Notes under the pieces: model-generated
What the model saw: the letters and a program-made list of their open reading frames with translations, nothing else
Told to the model about the DNA's origin: nothing
Databases searched by the model: none
Shown: positions 1 to 6,942 of the stretch, piece after piece
Position numbering within the stretch: position 1 is the first letter of the stretch
Layout of the letters: the number at the start of each line of letters is the position of its first letter
Position numbers and translations under genes: made by a program
Assembly (NCBI GenBank): GCA_020025545.1
Contig: JAHHRX010000029.1
Location: 1 to 22,711 of the forward strand
Length of the DNA stretch: 22,711 nt
Origin: Oscillospiraceae bacterium
GTDB lineage: Bacteria > Bacillota > Clostridia > Oscillospirales > Oscillospiraceae
Reading direction: 5' to 3'

Positions 1-51
<51 letters not shown>

Positions 52-122
52 ATAGGTTTCTCAGCGAAGTGTTTTTGGTATATTTAATTTCTTATGTGGG
101 GTGTGTAACCGCTTTTACCGTG

Positions 123-147
123 CTCCCAGCTGAGCTATACCCCCATA
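123..147 (-). pseudogene. 5' fragment of tRNA-Ala (partial duplicate)
   Basis: Bases 123-147 repeat exactly 25 bases at 30-54: the acceptor strand, most of the D-arm and three bases of 5' flank of the neighbouring tRNA-Ala gene. After the D-loop the sequence diverges. No anticodon stem or GTTCGA-type T-loop follows, so this cannot fold as a tRNA. It lies just downstream of a strong promoter and 93 bases upstream of the genuine gene. It could be a partial tandem duplication, a scar of an insertion between promoter and tRNA, or an assembly error. Confidence 0.7.
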
Positions 148-175
148 TGCGTGCCATCTGTCAGACAGCTCTTGA

Positions 176-203
176 ATTATACCACACCTGCAAAAAAAGT
201 CAA
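176..203 (-). promoter_or_regulatory. Sigma-A promoter for the tRNA-Ala transcript
   Basis: On the minus strand TTGACT (198-203) and TATAAT (176-181) are separated by 16 bases, a near-consensus housekeeping promoter. The predicted start, near 169, lies about 25 bases before the truncated tRNA copy and about 118 bases before the real tRNA. Confidence 0.8.
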
Positions 204-439
204 GTACTTTTTTGAACATGAGCAATTTTTTCTCATCTATGGCTGCCGCCGGACTCTGGAAGGCGGAAAAGGCCCCTTTTCGCGCAGGCTCCACAGAAAG
301 CCTCAGAATAATCGGCACCTACACCAAAGGAGCGCAGGCTCTCCCGGTATTAGGTGCCGTTTCTTATTACGATAGGATCGGCAGGTTTCCCCGCATTCGG
401 ATGGATTGCTGTTTTGAAAACTTTCACTGCACTGCAATT
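204..439. other. Intergenic stretch after the cobalamin operon with a large hairpin
   Basis: No convincing gene lies between the end of the phosphatase gene and the tRNA promoter. On either strand a 9-bp perfect stem (313-321 with 351-359) encloses about 29 bases, which contain a smaller GGAG/CTCC hairpin. The motif GAGCCTGCG occurs twice on the minus strand, once in this loop and once about 50 bases further on. This may be the 3' untranslated end of the cobalamin transcript; I see no canonical U-run terminator. Confidence 0.4.
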
Positions 440-1369
440 TTATTCTTTGCACAGCATGATCTGGCGCATGTCCAAGTGCCTGCCGGTTTCGGGATCCGTG
501 CCATGGTCTGCAATCACATAAACTCCATATTCTGAACTGAGCAGACGTGGAATTACTGTACTGTCTATTTTTTGCAGAAATTCTTTCTTTTCCCGGGGAT
601 TTTTGCGGTGAGCTGCTTCGTCCGCTCCGTTGATATGCAGCAAGACAAAGGGGCACTCCCCCGCTTCGGTCAGCGCTGCTTCGGTCTTTGCTTTCAGATC
701 GGTATCCACATCTCCGGTAGCACCCGCCACTGTCACGATTTCCATTTTCAGTAATTTTGCAATTCCCCTTACTGTACCCGTGCCGCAAACCACCCTGGCT
801 TTCTCGGGAAATGCCGGAAATGCCGATGATACAGATTGTCCCCACGGAATCAGACACCGCTTCTCGCTTTGTAAAAGAGCAAACACCTTCTCGACCTCCG
901 GCAGCCCTTTGGGACAAAGGGCATCCGCTGCCTGCCCATGGCAAAGATACGGCGGATAGGTTGTGAGGCTTTGGATTTTCGATGCCAAGCCAGGAAACAC
1001 CAGCAGACTTTTATACTGCTCAAGAGGATAATATCGGCACCCGGGCAGCTGCGGAATATCCTGAGGTGCCTCCATGGGAGAAGTGCATCTTCCCGCTGCA
1101 TCCAGTGAAAACCAGCTGCCCCGCAAAACAAGGTCCTGCGGCTCTACCGCAATTCCTGCCCCCAGCGCTTCGGCATATCCCCTAAGATACGGCGGTACAT
1201 TCCTTACGCCCAAAAGCCGAAGAATACATCCGAGGCTTTCCGGCGGTGCCCCGTGGCAGGTATCCACATAGCCCCAAACCTTCATGCCCGCCATGTTGGG
1301 ATACTCGGTCAGCGAAAATTCCGGGTCGGTCATGCCGTCGATAATGCAAAAAATTCTGCCCACGGTCAC
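440..1369 (-). CDS. Phosphoglycerate mutase-like (ApgM-type) phosphatase in cobalamin operon
   Basis: A 309-residue protein of the alkaline-phosphatase superfamily, closest to the archaeal-type cofactor-independent phosphoglycerate mutases (usually about 400 residues). Visible metal-site signatures are the N-terminal IDGMTD (Asp11), HINGADEAAH followed by a KKEFLQKID helix, and VIADHGTDP with a later His. Ser45 in APPESLG is a plausible nucleophile. The GTG start overlaps the cobQ stop as GTGA, so the two are translationally coupled, and this is the last gene of the cobalamin operon. Its length and position argue against a glycolytic housekeeping role. A phosphatase such as alpha-ribazole-5'-phosphate phosphatase would fit the pathway, but that is inference. 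The family call is firm and the substrate is unknown. Confidence 0.8.
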   Translation of the reverse strand: MTVGRIFCIIDGMTDPEFSLTEYPNMAGMKVWGYVDTCHGAPPESLGCILRLLGVRNVPPYLRGYAEALGAGIAVEPQDLVLRGSWFSLDAAGRCTSPMEAPQDIPQLPGCRYYPLEQYKSLLVFPGLASKIQSLTTYPPYLCHGQAADALCPKGLPEVEKVFALLQSEKRCLIPWGQSVSSAFPAFPEKARVVCGTGTVRGIAKLLKMEIVTVAGATGDVDTDLKAKTEAALTEAGECPFVLLHINGADEAAHRKNPREKKEFLQKIDSTVIPRLLSSEYGVYVIADHGTDPETGRHLDMRQIMLCKE

Positions 1370-2835
1370 ACCTCTCGGTTAAGGATCCGGTAGACAAGCT
1401 CCATATCCATTCCCTGCCGAACCGCATCTGCCAGCTTGTCATACTGGCTCTGGCGATACTGTTCCAGATCAAAGGTCTGCAAGGCCGCAAAATCGATGCC
1501 CTTCTGGCGGCAGATTGCCTGCATAATCACATCCGAAATTCCGGGAGCATCAAATATTCCGTGGACATAGCTGCCGTAAACCCTGCCGCTGTGCAGCACC
1601 GTGGGCATTTTTTCCGTGCTCCGTCCCATGTGGATTTCGTAGCCACGATATTCCAGGCCGTTCAGCCCTGCAAATATTCCTTCAATGCCCCCAAAGGTGC
1701 CGGCCGTCTGGATCTGAACCTTTTCACCGCGAAACACCGTATGCATGGGCAGAAGTCCCAGTCCGTCGATTTCCGTAATCGAGGCCGCTTCCGCATGATC
1801 CGGGTCGGAGATATGGCTGCCCAGCATCTGATAGCCGCCGCAGATTCCAAAGACGGGGGTACCGGCTGCGGCGGATTTTTGAATTGCCGCCTCCAAACCG
1901 CATTGGCGCAGCCACTGAAGATCTGCAATGGTGCTTTTGGTTCCGGGAATCAGGATCATATCCGGCGCATGGAGATCGGCCACCCGATCCACATACCGCA
2001 GGGATACATTTTCATACCGCTCAAATACGCTGAAATCGGTAAAGTTTGAGATATGCGGCAGCCGAATCACCGCAAGGTCCACCAGCTTCCGCTCCTGATT
2101 ACGGCAGAAACGCTCCGAAAGGCTGTCCTCTTCGTCGATATCCACATGAACATAGGGGATCACACCTGCCACCGGAACACCGCAAAGATCTTCAAGGATC
2201 GCAATTCCCGGCTCCAGAATCGCCCGGTCGCCCCGGAATTTATTGACGATAGTACCCTTTACCCGCTTGCGATCCTCCGGCTCCAGCAGTGCGACTGTAC
2301 CGTATAGCTGGGCAAATACGCCTCCCCGGTCAATGTCGCCTGCCAGCAGCACCGGCGCATCCACGAGCTTTGCCATACCCATATTGACGATGTCATCTTT
2401 CCGAAGGTTGATTTCCGCAGGAGAGCCTGCGCCCTCGATCACAATAATGTCATTTTCCGCAGCCAGAGAACGATAGGCATCCATAATGGTGGGAATATAC
2501 GAAGTTTTCTTTGCGAAATACTGCGCGGCGCTCATATTTCCCTGCGCCGCACCGCTGACAATCACCTGACTGCCCACATCTGTGGTGGGCTTCAGCAGAA
2601 TCGGATTCATCCGCACATCCGGGGCAATTCCTGCCGCCTCCGCCTGCACAACCTGTGCCCGCCCCATCTCGCCGCCGTCGGCAGTAATAAAGGAGTTGAG
2701 GGCCATGTTCTGGCTCTTGAAGGGGGCCACCCGGTATCCGTCCTGCTTAAAAATCCGGCAAAGCGCCGCACAGAGCAGGCTCTTGCCCGCATTGGACATG
2801 GTGCCCTGAATCATTATATTTTTAGCCATTGTCAT
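1366..2835 (-). CDS. cobQ: Cobyric acid synthase
   Basis: Glutamine-dependent amidotransferase that amidates four side-chain carboxylates of adenosylcobyrinic acid a,c-diamide in the cytoplasm, using ATP. At 489 residues it has the usual family length. The N-terminal synthetase domain starts with the dethiobiotin-synthetase-like P-loop IQGTMSNAGKS (9-19) and contains IVIEGAGSPAE (131-141). The C-terminal class I glutaminase domain carries the nucleophile Cys332 in FGICGGYQMLG and His425 in YVHGIFD. The ATG start overlaps the cobD stop by four bases. A second ATG lies two codons in and cannot be excluded as the start. Identification is secure. Confidence 0.96.
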   Translation of the reverse strand: MTMAKNIMIQGTMSNAGKSLLCAALCRIFKQDGYRVAPFKSQNMALNSFITADGGEMGRAQVVQAEAAGIAPDVRMNPILLKPTTDVGSQVIVSGAAQGNMSAAQYFAKKTSYIPTIMDAYRSLAAENDIIVIEGAGSPAEINLRKDDIVNMGMAKLVDAPVLLAGDIDRGGVFAQLYGTVALLEPEDRKRVKGTIVNKFRGDRAILEPGIAILEDLCGVPVAGVIPYVHVDIDEEDSLSERFCRNQERKLVDLAVIRLPHISNFTDFSVFERYENVSLRYVDRVADLHAPDMILIPGTKSTIADLQWLRQCGLEAAIQKSAAAGTPVFGICGGYQMLGSHISDPDHAEAASITEIDGLGLLPMHTVFRGEKVQIQTAGTFGGIEGIFAGLNGLEYRGYEIHMGRSTEKMPTVLHSGRVYGSYVHGIFDAPGISDVIMQAICRQKGIDFAALQTFDLEQYRQSQYDKLADAVRQGMDMELVYRILNREV

Positions 2836-3884
2836 TTCCTTTCCGCCGTCTGCCGGATGGCTTCCATCAGCATTTTATTTTCCTCCGGGAGCCGCACGGC
2901 AGTACGGTACCAACCCTTTTCAAGACCTTGATAATTGTCGCAGCTGCGAATAGCGATTCCCATGTCAGCAAGGCGCTCTCCCAGATTCTCCGGCCCCTGG
3001 AACAGGATAAAATTCGCCCGGGAGGGGCACACCCAGAAGCCCTGCTTTTCAAGTTCGTCGGTCAGATATTTCCGCTGCTGTCTGATAATCACCTTGGTCT
3101 TTTCCAAGAATGCGCTCTCTTTCAGTGCCGCCACGCCGGCCGCCTGCGCAAGACTCGACACATTCCAAGGCTGCACCGCCGCAGACATTTCCGCCAGCAG
3201 ATGAGGATTTGCGCTCATGCAGTAACCGAGCCGCACCCCCGCCATGCCGTAGCTTTTGGTAAAGGCCCTCAAAATCACCAGCCGGGGATTTTCCGGCAGA
3301 CAGGATTTCAGACTTTTCCCTTCATCCGTCAGATCCAGAAAGCACTCGTCAACAAAAAGCCAGATATTTTTTTCACGGCAGAGCTGTGCCAGCTTTGTAA
3401 GGATTTCTTCCCCCGCAAGCTGTCCGGTGGGATTGTTGGGATTGCAGACAAACACCGCTTCCGGGCTTTTTTCTGCAACAGCCGCCAGAATGTCCTCCCC
3501 CACGGCAAAATTATTCTCCTTCCGAAGAAAATGCCGCTCTATATGGCAATGGGTTCTCTCCAGACCGAGGGCATACTCCGAAAAGGTAGGGGCAAGCTCC
3601 ATGGCCGTTTTGGGGCGCACCGCCTGTGCAAAGGCATATATGAGCTCTGCGGCGCCATTGCCGCAGAGGATGCTGCTTTGAGGCACCTGCTCATGGTCAG
3701 CAATCGCTGCCACCAGCTCCCGGCAGTAGGGATCCGGGTAGCGGTGCATTTGAGGAAGGCACTCACGCACCGCATCGATGATTCCCTTGGGCGTACCGAA
3801 GGGGTTGGTGTTGGCAGAAAAATCCAGTTTAACCGTTCCGCCGTAAATATCGCCCCCATGGGGATTCGTTTTCTGAAAAAGCAT
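2832..3884 (-). CDS. cobD: L-threonine-O-3-phosphate decarboxylase
   Basis: PLP-dependent fold-type I enzyme, related to histidinol-phosphate aminotransferase, that makes (R)-1-aminopropan-2-ol O-2-phosphate, the linker joining the corrin ring to the lower nucleotide loop. The 350-residue protein shows the substrate/cofactor motif CNPNNPTGQ (147-155), VDECF near 178-182 and the Schiff-base lysine Lys210 in AFTKSYGMAGVRLGY. Placement between cbiB, which uses the aminopropanol phosphate, and cobQ separates it from a histidine-biosynthesis HisC. It abuts the cbiB stop directly and overlaps cobQ by four bases. Confidence 0.93.
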   Translation of the reverse strand: MLFQKTNPHGGDIYGGTVKLDFSANTNPFGTPKGIIDAVRECLPQMHRYPDPYCRELVAAIADHEQVPQSSILCGNGAAELIYAFAQAVRPKTAMELAPTFSEYALGLERTHCHIERHFLRKENNFAVGEDILAAVAEKSPEAVFVCNPNNPTGQLAGEEILTKLAQLCREKNIWLFVDECFLDLTDEGKSLKSCLPENPRLVILRAFTKSYGMAGVRLGYCMSANPHLLAEMSAAVQPWNVSSLAQAAGVAALKESAFLEKTKVIIRQQRKYLTDELEKQGFWVCPSRANFILFQGPENLGERLADMGIAIRSCDNYQGLEKGWYRTAVRLPEENKMLMEAIRQTAERK

Positions 3885-4853
3885 CTATATCACCGCCCAA
3901 AAGAGTAGTTTTACCCCCACGCAGGCTGCCAGCGACAGCGCCGCTGTCCCATAAAGCAGCTGGCAGGCACGGGGAATATCTTCGATTTCAATGGATCGCA
4001 CCGGATCTCCGATATATTTTTTCCGGTGGAGAACGCCGTGGTAGCAGGCATCTCCCGCCAGACGCAGTCCCAACAGTCCGGCGCAGACAGATTCCGTCTG
4101 TGCGGAATTAGGACTTGCATGGTTAAACCGATCCCGCTTAAAAATCTTCCAGCCGTTTTTCGCATCCATACCCAGCAGCTTTCCCGCGCCCAGCATGAGA
4201 AACGCCGAAATGCGGGCCGGCAAAAAGTTCATCACATCATCCATCTTTGCAGGAAACATGCCGATATTTCGGTAAGGAGGCTCCACATATCCCAGCATGG
4301 AATCCATGGTATTCACGGCTTTGTAGAAAAACCCCAGAGGCGCTCCTCCCAGCATCAGAAACAGCATGGGAGCTACAATGCCGTCGGAAGTGTTTTCCGC
4401 CACAGTCTCCACAGCAGCCCGGGTAATGGCCGGTGCATCCAATTCATCGGTATCTCTGCCGACAATCATGGAAACCGCATACCGGGATTTCTCCAAATCC
4501 CCGGTCTGAAGGGCCGCATATACCTTCATGCTTTCATCCCGCAGGGATTTGGTGGCCAAAATCTGCCAGCACATAAGGCTTTCCGCCACCAGTCGCAGCC
4601 ACGGGCTGATGCTATGGCAGAGCCACAGGATCCCCAGAGGAATTCCCGCAGACACCGTTACCACAAGAATCCACAGCACACCGCCTGCCACCTTTTCTCC
4701 CCTCTCGGTTTTTGGGAAAATACGGCGCAGGTGCTTTTCGCAAAATGAGATCCACTTTCCAATCAGCACCACCGGATGGGGAATGCTGTGGGGATCTCCC
4801 ACCAGCAAATCAATACAAAAGCCAACGCAAAGCGCCATAACCGACCAAATCAA
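3885..4853 (-). CDS. cbiB: Adenosylcobinamide-phosphate synthase (CbiB)
   Basis: Integral membrane enzyme that attaches aminopropanol phosphate to adenosylcobyric acid. The diagnostic motif FCIDLLVGDPHSIPHPV lies near the N-terminus, followed by several hydrophobic segments and a central conserved stretch around ETVAENTSDGIVAPM. The frame stays open upstream to an ATG at 4949, but that extension contains the intrinsic terminator at 4894-4927 and reads as low-complexity sequence. I therefore start at the TTG at 4853, preceded by AGGAAGG with about 9 bases of spacing, giving 322 residues, the usual family length. The ATG at 4838 is the alternative. First gene of the riboswitch-controlled operon. 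Confidence 0.88.
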   Translation of the reverse strand: MIWSVMALCVGFCIDLLVGDPHSIPHPVVLIGKWISFCEKHLRRIFPKTERGEKVAGGVLWILVVTVSAGIPLGILWLCHSISPWLRLVAESLMCWQILATKSLRDESMKVYAALQTGDLEKSRYAVSMIVGRDTDELDAPAITRAAVETVAENTSDGIVAPMLFLMLGGAPLGFFYKAVNTMDSMLGYVEPPYRNIGMFPAKMDDVMNFLPARISAFLMLGAGKLLGMDAKNGWKIFKRDRFNHASPNSAQTESVCAGLLGLRLAGDACYHGVLHRKKYIGDPVRSIEIEDIPRACQLLYGTAALSLAACVGVKLLFWAVI

Positions 4854-4893
4854 ACTAATCTTCCTTCCTGATTGCGCAGCAAGGAGAAGGGAC

Positions 4894-4927
4894 AAAAAAA
4901 CTGCGGCAGTCCATGTGACTGCCGCAG
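4894..4927 (-). terminator. Intrinsic terminator, expression platform of the cobalamin riboswitch
   Basis: A perfect 11-bp GC-rich stem (4901-4911 with 4917-4927), loop of five, is followed on the minus strand by seven T residues (4894-4900). It lies 55 bases after the aptamer and about 40 bases before the chosen cbiB start. It is therefore the natural off-switch: B12 binding would favour termination before cbiB. Confidence 0.88.
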
Positions 4928-4982
4928 CCGAATTTCTGCCAACAAACATATCTGCCCGCCCCTACCCAAGTATCAGCGCATT

Positions 4983-5164
4983 GGCCTGAGCAGGTCTCCT
5001 GACTTACGCTTCTCCGGATTCCACACTACCTTCTCGGGCTTTTCCCAATGGATGACTTTCGTCCCGTGTAGTTCCTCTGCGCATACAGTGGCGGCACCGT
5101 TCCGGATTTTCACCGGATTCACTATTCTCTGCCGGGTCTGGACGATCACGGCAGCACTCAAACC
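4983..5164 (-). promoter_or_regulatory. Cobalamin (adenosylcobalamin-type) riboswitch aptamer
   Basis: On the minus strand the sequence shows the conserved core GAATCCGGTGAAAATCCGG, then GCCGCCACTGTA, and the B12 box AAGTCAGGAGACCTGC (about 4990-5005). An 8-bp closing stem P1 pairs 5157-5164 with 4983-4990, with one T-A and two T-G pairs. The aptamer sits between a consensus promoter and the terminator in front of cbiB, and the downstream genes are all cobalamin-type. Feedback repression by cobalamin through transcription termination is expected. Confidence 0.95.
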
Positions 5165-5182
5165 GATATTCATTTTGCTGGT

Positions 5183-5212
5183 ATTATACCTCTTAGGCAG
5201 GAACTTTGTCAA
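5183..5212 (-). promoter_or_regulatory. Sigma-A promoter of the cobalamin operon
   Basis: TTGACA (5207-5212) and TATAAT (5183-5188) on the minus strand are separated by 18 bases, both perfect consensus hexamers. The expected start, near 5176, is about a dozen bases before the riboswitch P1 stem. Confidence 0.9.
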
Positions 5213-5301
5213 TAGAAGTCGGTTTTGCCGGGGACATACTTTCCTGTTCCTGCCGATTGCGCAGTAAGCCGGCAAGGAGAAATTCCTTTTAGGCTTAAAT
5301 T

Positions 5302-6816
5302 TTACTGTTTTTCAGGGTCGTAATGACGATAAATTCGCCGTCCGTCCAGCGGGAAGATTCTGTCGCTGAATTTTCCCAGAGGGGTCTGCTCCATGTTCTC
5401 CCTGTATATTTCCATCCGGCTGTCCAACATATCAATAATGGACAGCAGTTCGCTTTCGGCGCACATAGGCTCCACCGCTGCACCGTATTCCGGTTTTCCG
5501 TGGTGGGACAACAGCATATGCTGTAATAGTATGGATTTTTCCTCCGGAATCCCCAGTTCCCGGGCGATGTGCTCCACCTCCATGGCGCCCATAGTCAAAT
5601 GCCCCAGCAGCTGCCCCTTGACGGAGTAACCGGATACCAGTCCCAGATTAGAGAAGGAAAATTCCTCCCGCTTGGAAAAATCGTGAAGCAATGTTCCCGC
5701 CAGCAGCAAATCCCTGTCAATAACCGCCGGATACAGTTTTGCCAGCTCCCGGGCAGCTTTCAGCATGGTGCCCGTGTGCATCAGAAGTCCCTGCAGAAAG
5801 CTGTGGTGGACACTTTTGGCAGCCGGGATGGTCTTAAATTCCTCGCCGAAGCGCCCAAGGAATTCCCGGCAAACGGCTTTATAGTCTTTATCCCCCATGG
5901 TTTCCACCATTTCTTCAATTTCCCGGTACAGCGCCTCACCGTCGATCGGTGCTGTCTGCACCAGCAGGGACGGCTCCACCGGTTCTTCCTGTTTTGCCAG
6001 CCGCAGGCTGTCCAACGTGATCTGCAAAGCTCCTTTAAATTCCGAAATCTGTCCCTTAATAAACACGGCGCTGCCGCTTTCATCCCGTCCGATGGGGCCT
6101 GCATAGTCCCAGAAAATTGCCGGGATGCTGCCGGTTCTATCCCCGACGGCGGCGCTCAAAAAAGTTTTGCCCGCAGCAGTGGTTTTCATCACCGGCGCCT
6201 GCAGCACATAATACCCCGACACCGTGGTATTTGCGCTCATGCTGCAAACAGGCACATGGCGCTGCCTCTCCTTTTCGGCGGCAGCACGGCTCTTTTCTTC
6301 CATCTCCCGCAGAAGTGCCGTTCCCATTGTGAGCATTGCATCGTCGATCACGGCAAAGATGACCTTTACAGGGTAGTCCCGATGCTCCGCAAGGAAGCTT
6401 CGCACCGACCGCAGGGCAGTTTTCCACGCAGGTTCTGCCGGGTATCCGTAAATACCGGAAGAAATCAGCGGAAACGCAATGCTGCGGCAGTTATGCTCCA
6501 TAGCGAGCTTCATAGATTCCTGATAGCAGCTCCAAAGCTGTTCCGGCTCACCGCTGCGTCCACCGCTCCATTTGGGCCCCACAGCGTGAATGATATACTT
6601 GGCTGGGAGTTCAAAACCGGGAGTCAGCACCGCCTTCCCCACCGGGCAGCCGCCGTAGAGACTGCAGGCCCTTTCCAGCCGCTGCGCACCTGCCTCCGCA
6701 AAAATTGCGCCGCAGACGCCGCTTCCCTGCTGCAGCTGCTGATTTGCCGCATTTACGATGCAGTCCACCCGCAGCTTTGTAATGCTGATTTTCTGAATTT
6801 CCATTGTGCCTGCCAT
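5302..6816 (-). CDS. Macro domain fused to YhaM-like OB/HD 3'-5' exoribonuclease
   Basis: A 504-residue two-part protein. Residues 1-170 are a macro domain: VNAANQQL (21-28), GSGVCGAIF (31-39), and SSGIYGYP (119-126), the phosphate-binding loop of ADP-ribose binders. After a charged linker (about 170-190), residues 195-290 form an OB-fold. Residues 330-490 form an HD domain with the complete YhaM/Cbf1 metal set: HHSFLQGLLMHT (337-348), HDFSK (378-382), GHL (405-407), LSHHG (436-440) and IDMLDSRM (461-468). Stand-alone YhaM is about 314 residues. The usual Asp of GGGVDGAIH in MacroD-type hydrolases is Cys35 here. The ATG start follows AAGGAG by 8 bases. The predicted role is cytoplasmic RNA turnover with an ADP-ribose-related twist; substrates are unknown. 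Confidence 0.88.
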   Translation of the reverse strand: MAGTMEIQKISITKLRVDCIVNAANQQLQQGSGVCGAIFAEAGAQRLERACSLYGGCPVGKAVLTPGFELPAKYIIHAVGPKWSGGRSGEPEQLWSCYQESMKLAMEHNCRSIAFPLISSGIYGYPAEPAWKTALRSVRSFLAEHRDYPVKVIFAVIDDAMLTMGTALLREMEEKSRAAAEKERQRHVPVCSMSANTTVSGYYVLQAPVMKTTAAGKTFLSAAVGDRTGSIPAIFWDYAGPIGRDESGSAVFIKGQISEFKGALQITLDSLRLAKQEEPVEPSLLVQTAPIDGEALYREIEEMVETMGDKDYKAVCREFLGRFGEEFKTIPAAKSVHHSFLQGLLMHTGTMLKAARELAKLYPAVIDRDLLLAGTLLHDFSKREEFSFSNLGLVSGYSVKGQLLGHLTMGAMEVEHIARELGIPEEKSILLQHMLLSHHGKPEYGAAVEPMCAESELLSIIDMLDSRMEIYRENMEQTPLGKFSDRIFPLDGRRIYRHYDPEKQ

Positions 6817-6856
6817 GGGGGTAGCTCCTTCCGTGGGTCAAAGTATTGATACTTCT

Positions 6857-6885
6857 ATTTTAGCTTTTCCCTTTCAAAATAGCAA
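6857..6885 (-). promoter_or_regulatory. Promoter of the macro-YhaM gene
   Basis: TTGCTA (6880-6885) and TAAAAT (6857-6862) on the minus strand are separated by 17 bases. They lie between the upstream operon's terminator and the gene's ribosome site, so the gene is probably transcribed on its own. Confidence 0.6.
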
Positions 6886-6896
6886 GGGAAACCGGC

Positions 6897-6926
6897 AAAA
6901 AACCACCGGCCGAAGCCGGTGGTTTT
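6897..6926 (-). terminator. Intrinsic terminator of the glucuronide operon
   Basis: A 12-bp stem (6899-6910 with 6915-6926) with a CGAA loop (TTCG on the transcript) is followed on the minus strand by a T-run. It lies 17 bases after the transporter stop. The opposite strand also ends in T residues, so it may act both ways. Confidence 0.85.
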
Positions 6927-6942
6927 AAGGTGGATGTGAAAA

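Larger units (their letters stand above)
4862..5285. repeat. Imperfect direct repeats flanking the riboswitch-promoter unit
   Basis: The blocks at 4862-4890 and about 5244-5281 share TTCCTG, GATTGCGCAG and CAAGGAGAA in the same order and orientation. The second copy has short extra bases between these blocks. Together they bracket promoter, aptamer and terminator. The left copy supplies the Shine-Dalgarno-like AGGAAGG used for cbiB. Confidence 0.55.

Noticed and set aside
115..318. Leftward frame of 67 codons ending in YGGIAQLGAR
   Set aside because: The last residues are a translation of the tRNA-Ala 5' fragment, a common false gene signature. No ribosome site is present and the frame crosses the tRNA promoter.
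303..944. Leftward frame of 213 codons
   Set aside because: It overlaps the phosphatase gene in another frame, has no recognisable motif and has shadow-like composition rich in Arg, Ser and Gly.
4973..5275. Leftward frame of 100 codons over the riboswitch
   Set aside because: The conserved aptamer core, B12 box and promoter explain this sequence.
5569..6849. Plus-strand frame of 426 codons
   Set aside because: It is antisense to the macro-YhaM gene, whose motifs are complete; no ribosome site or family motif in the antisense frame.
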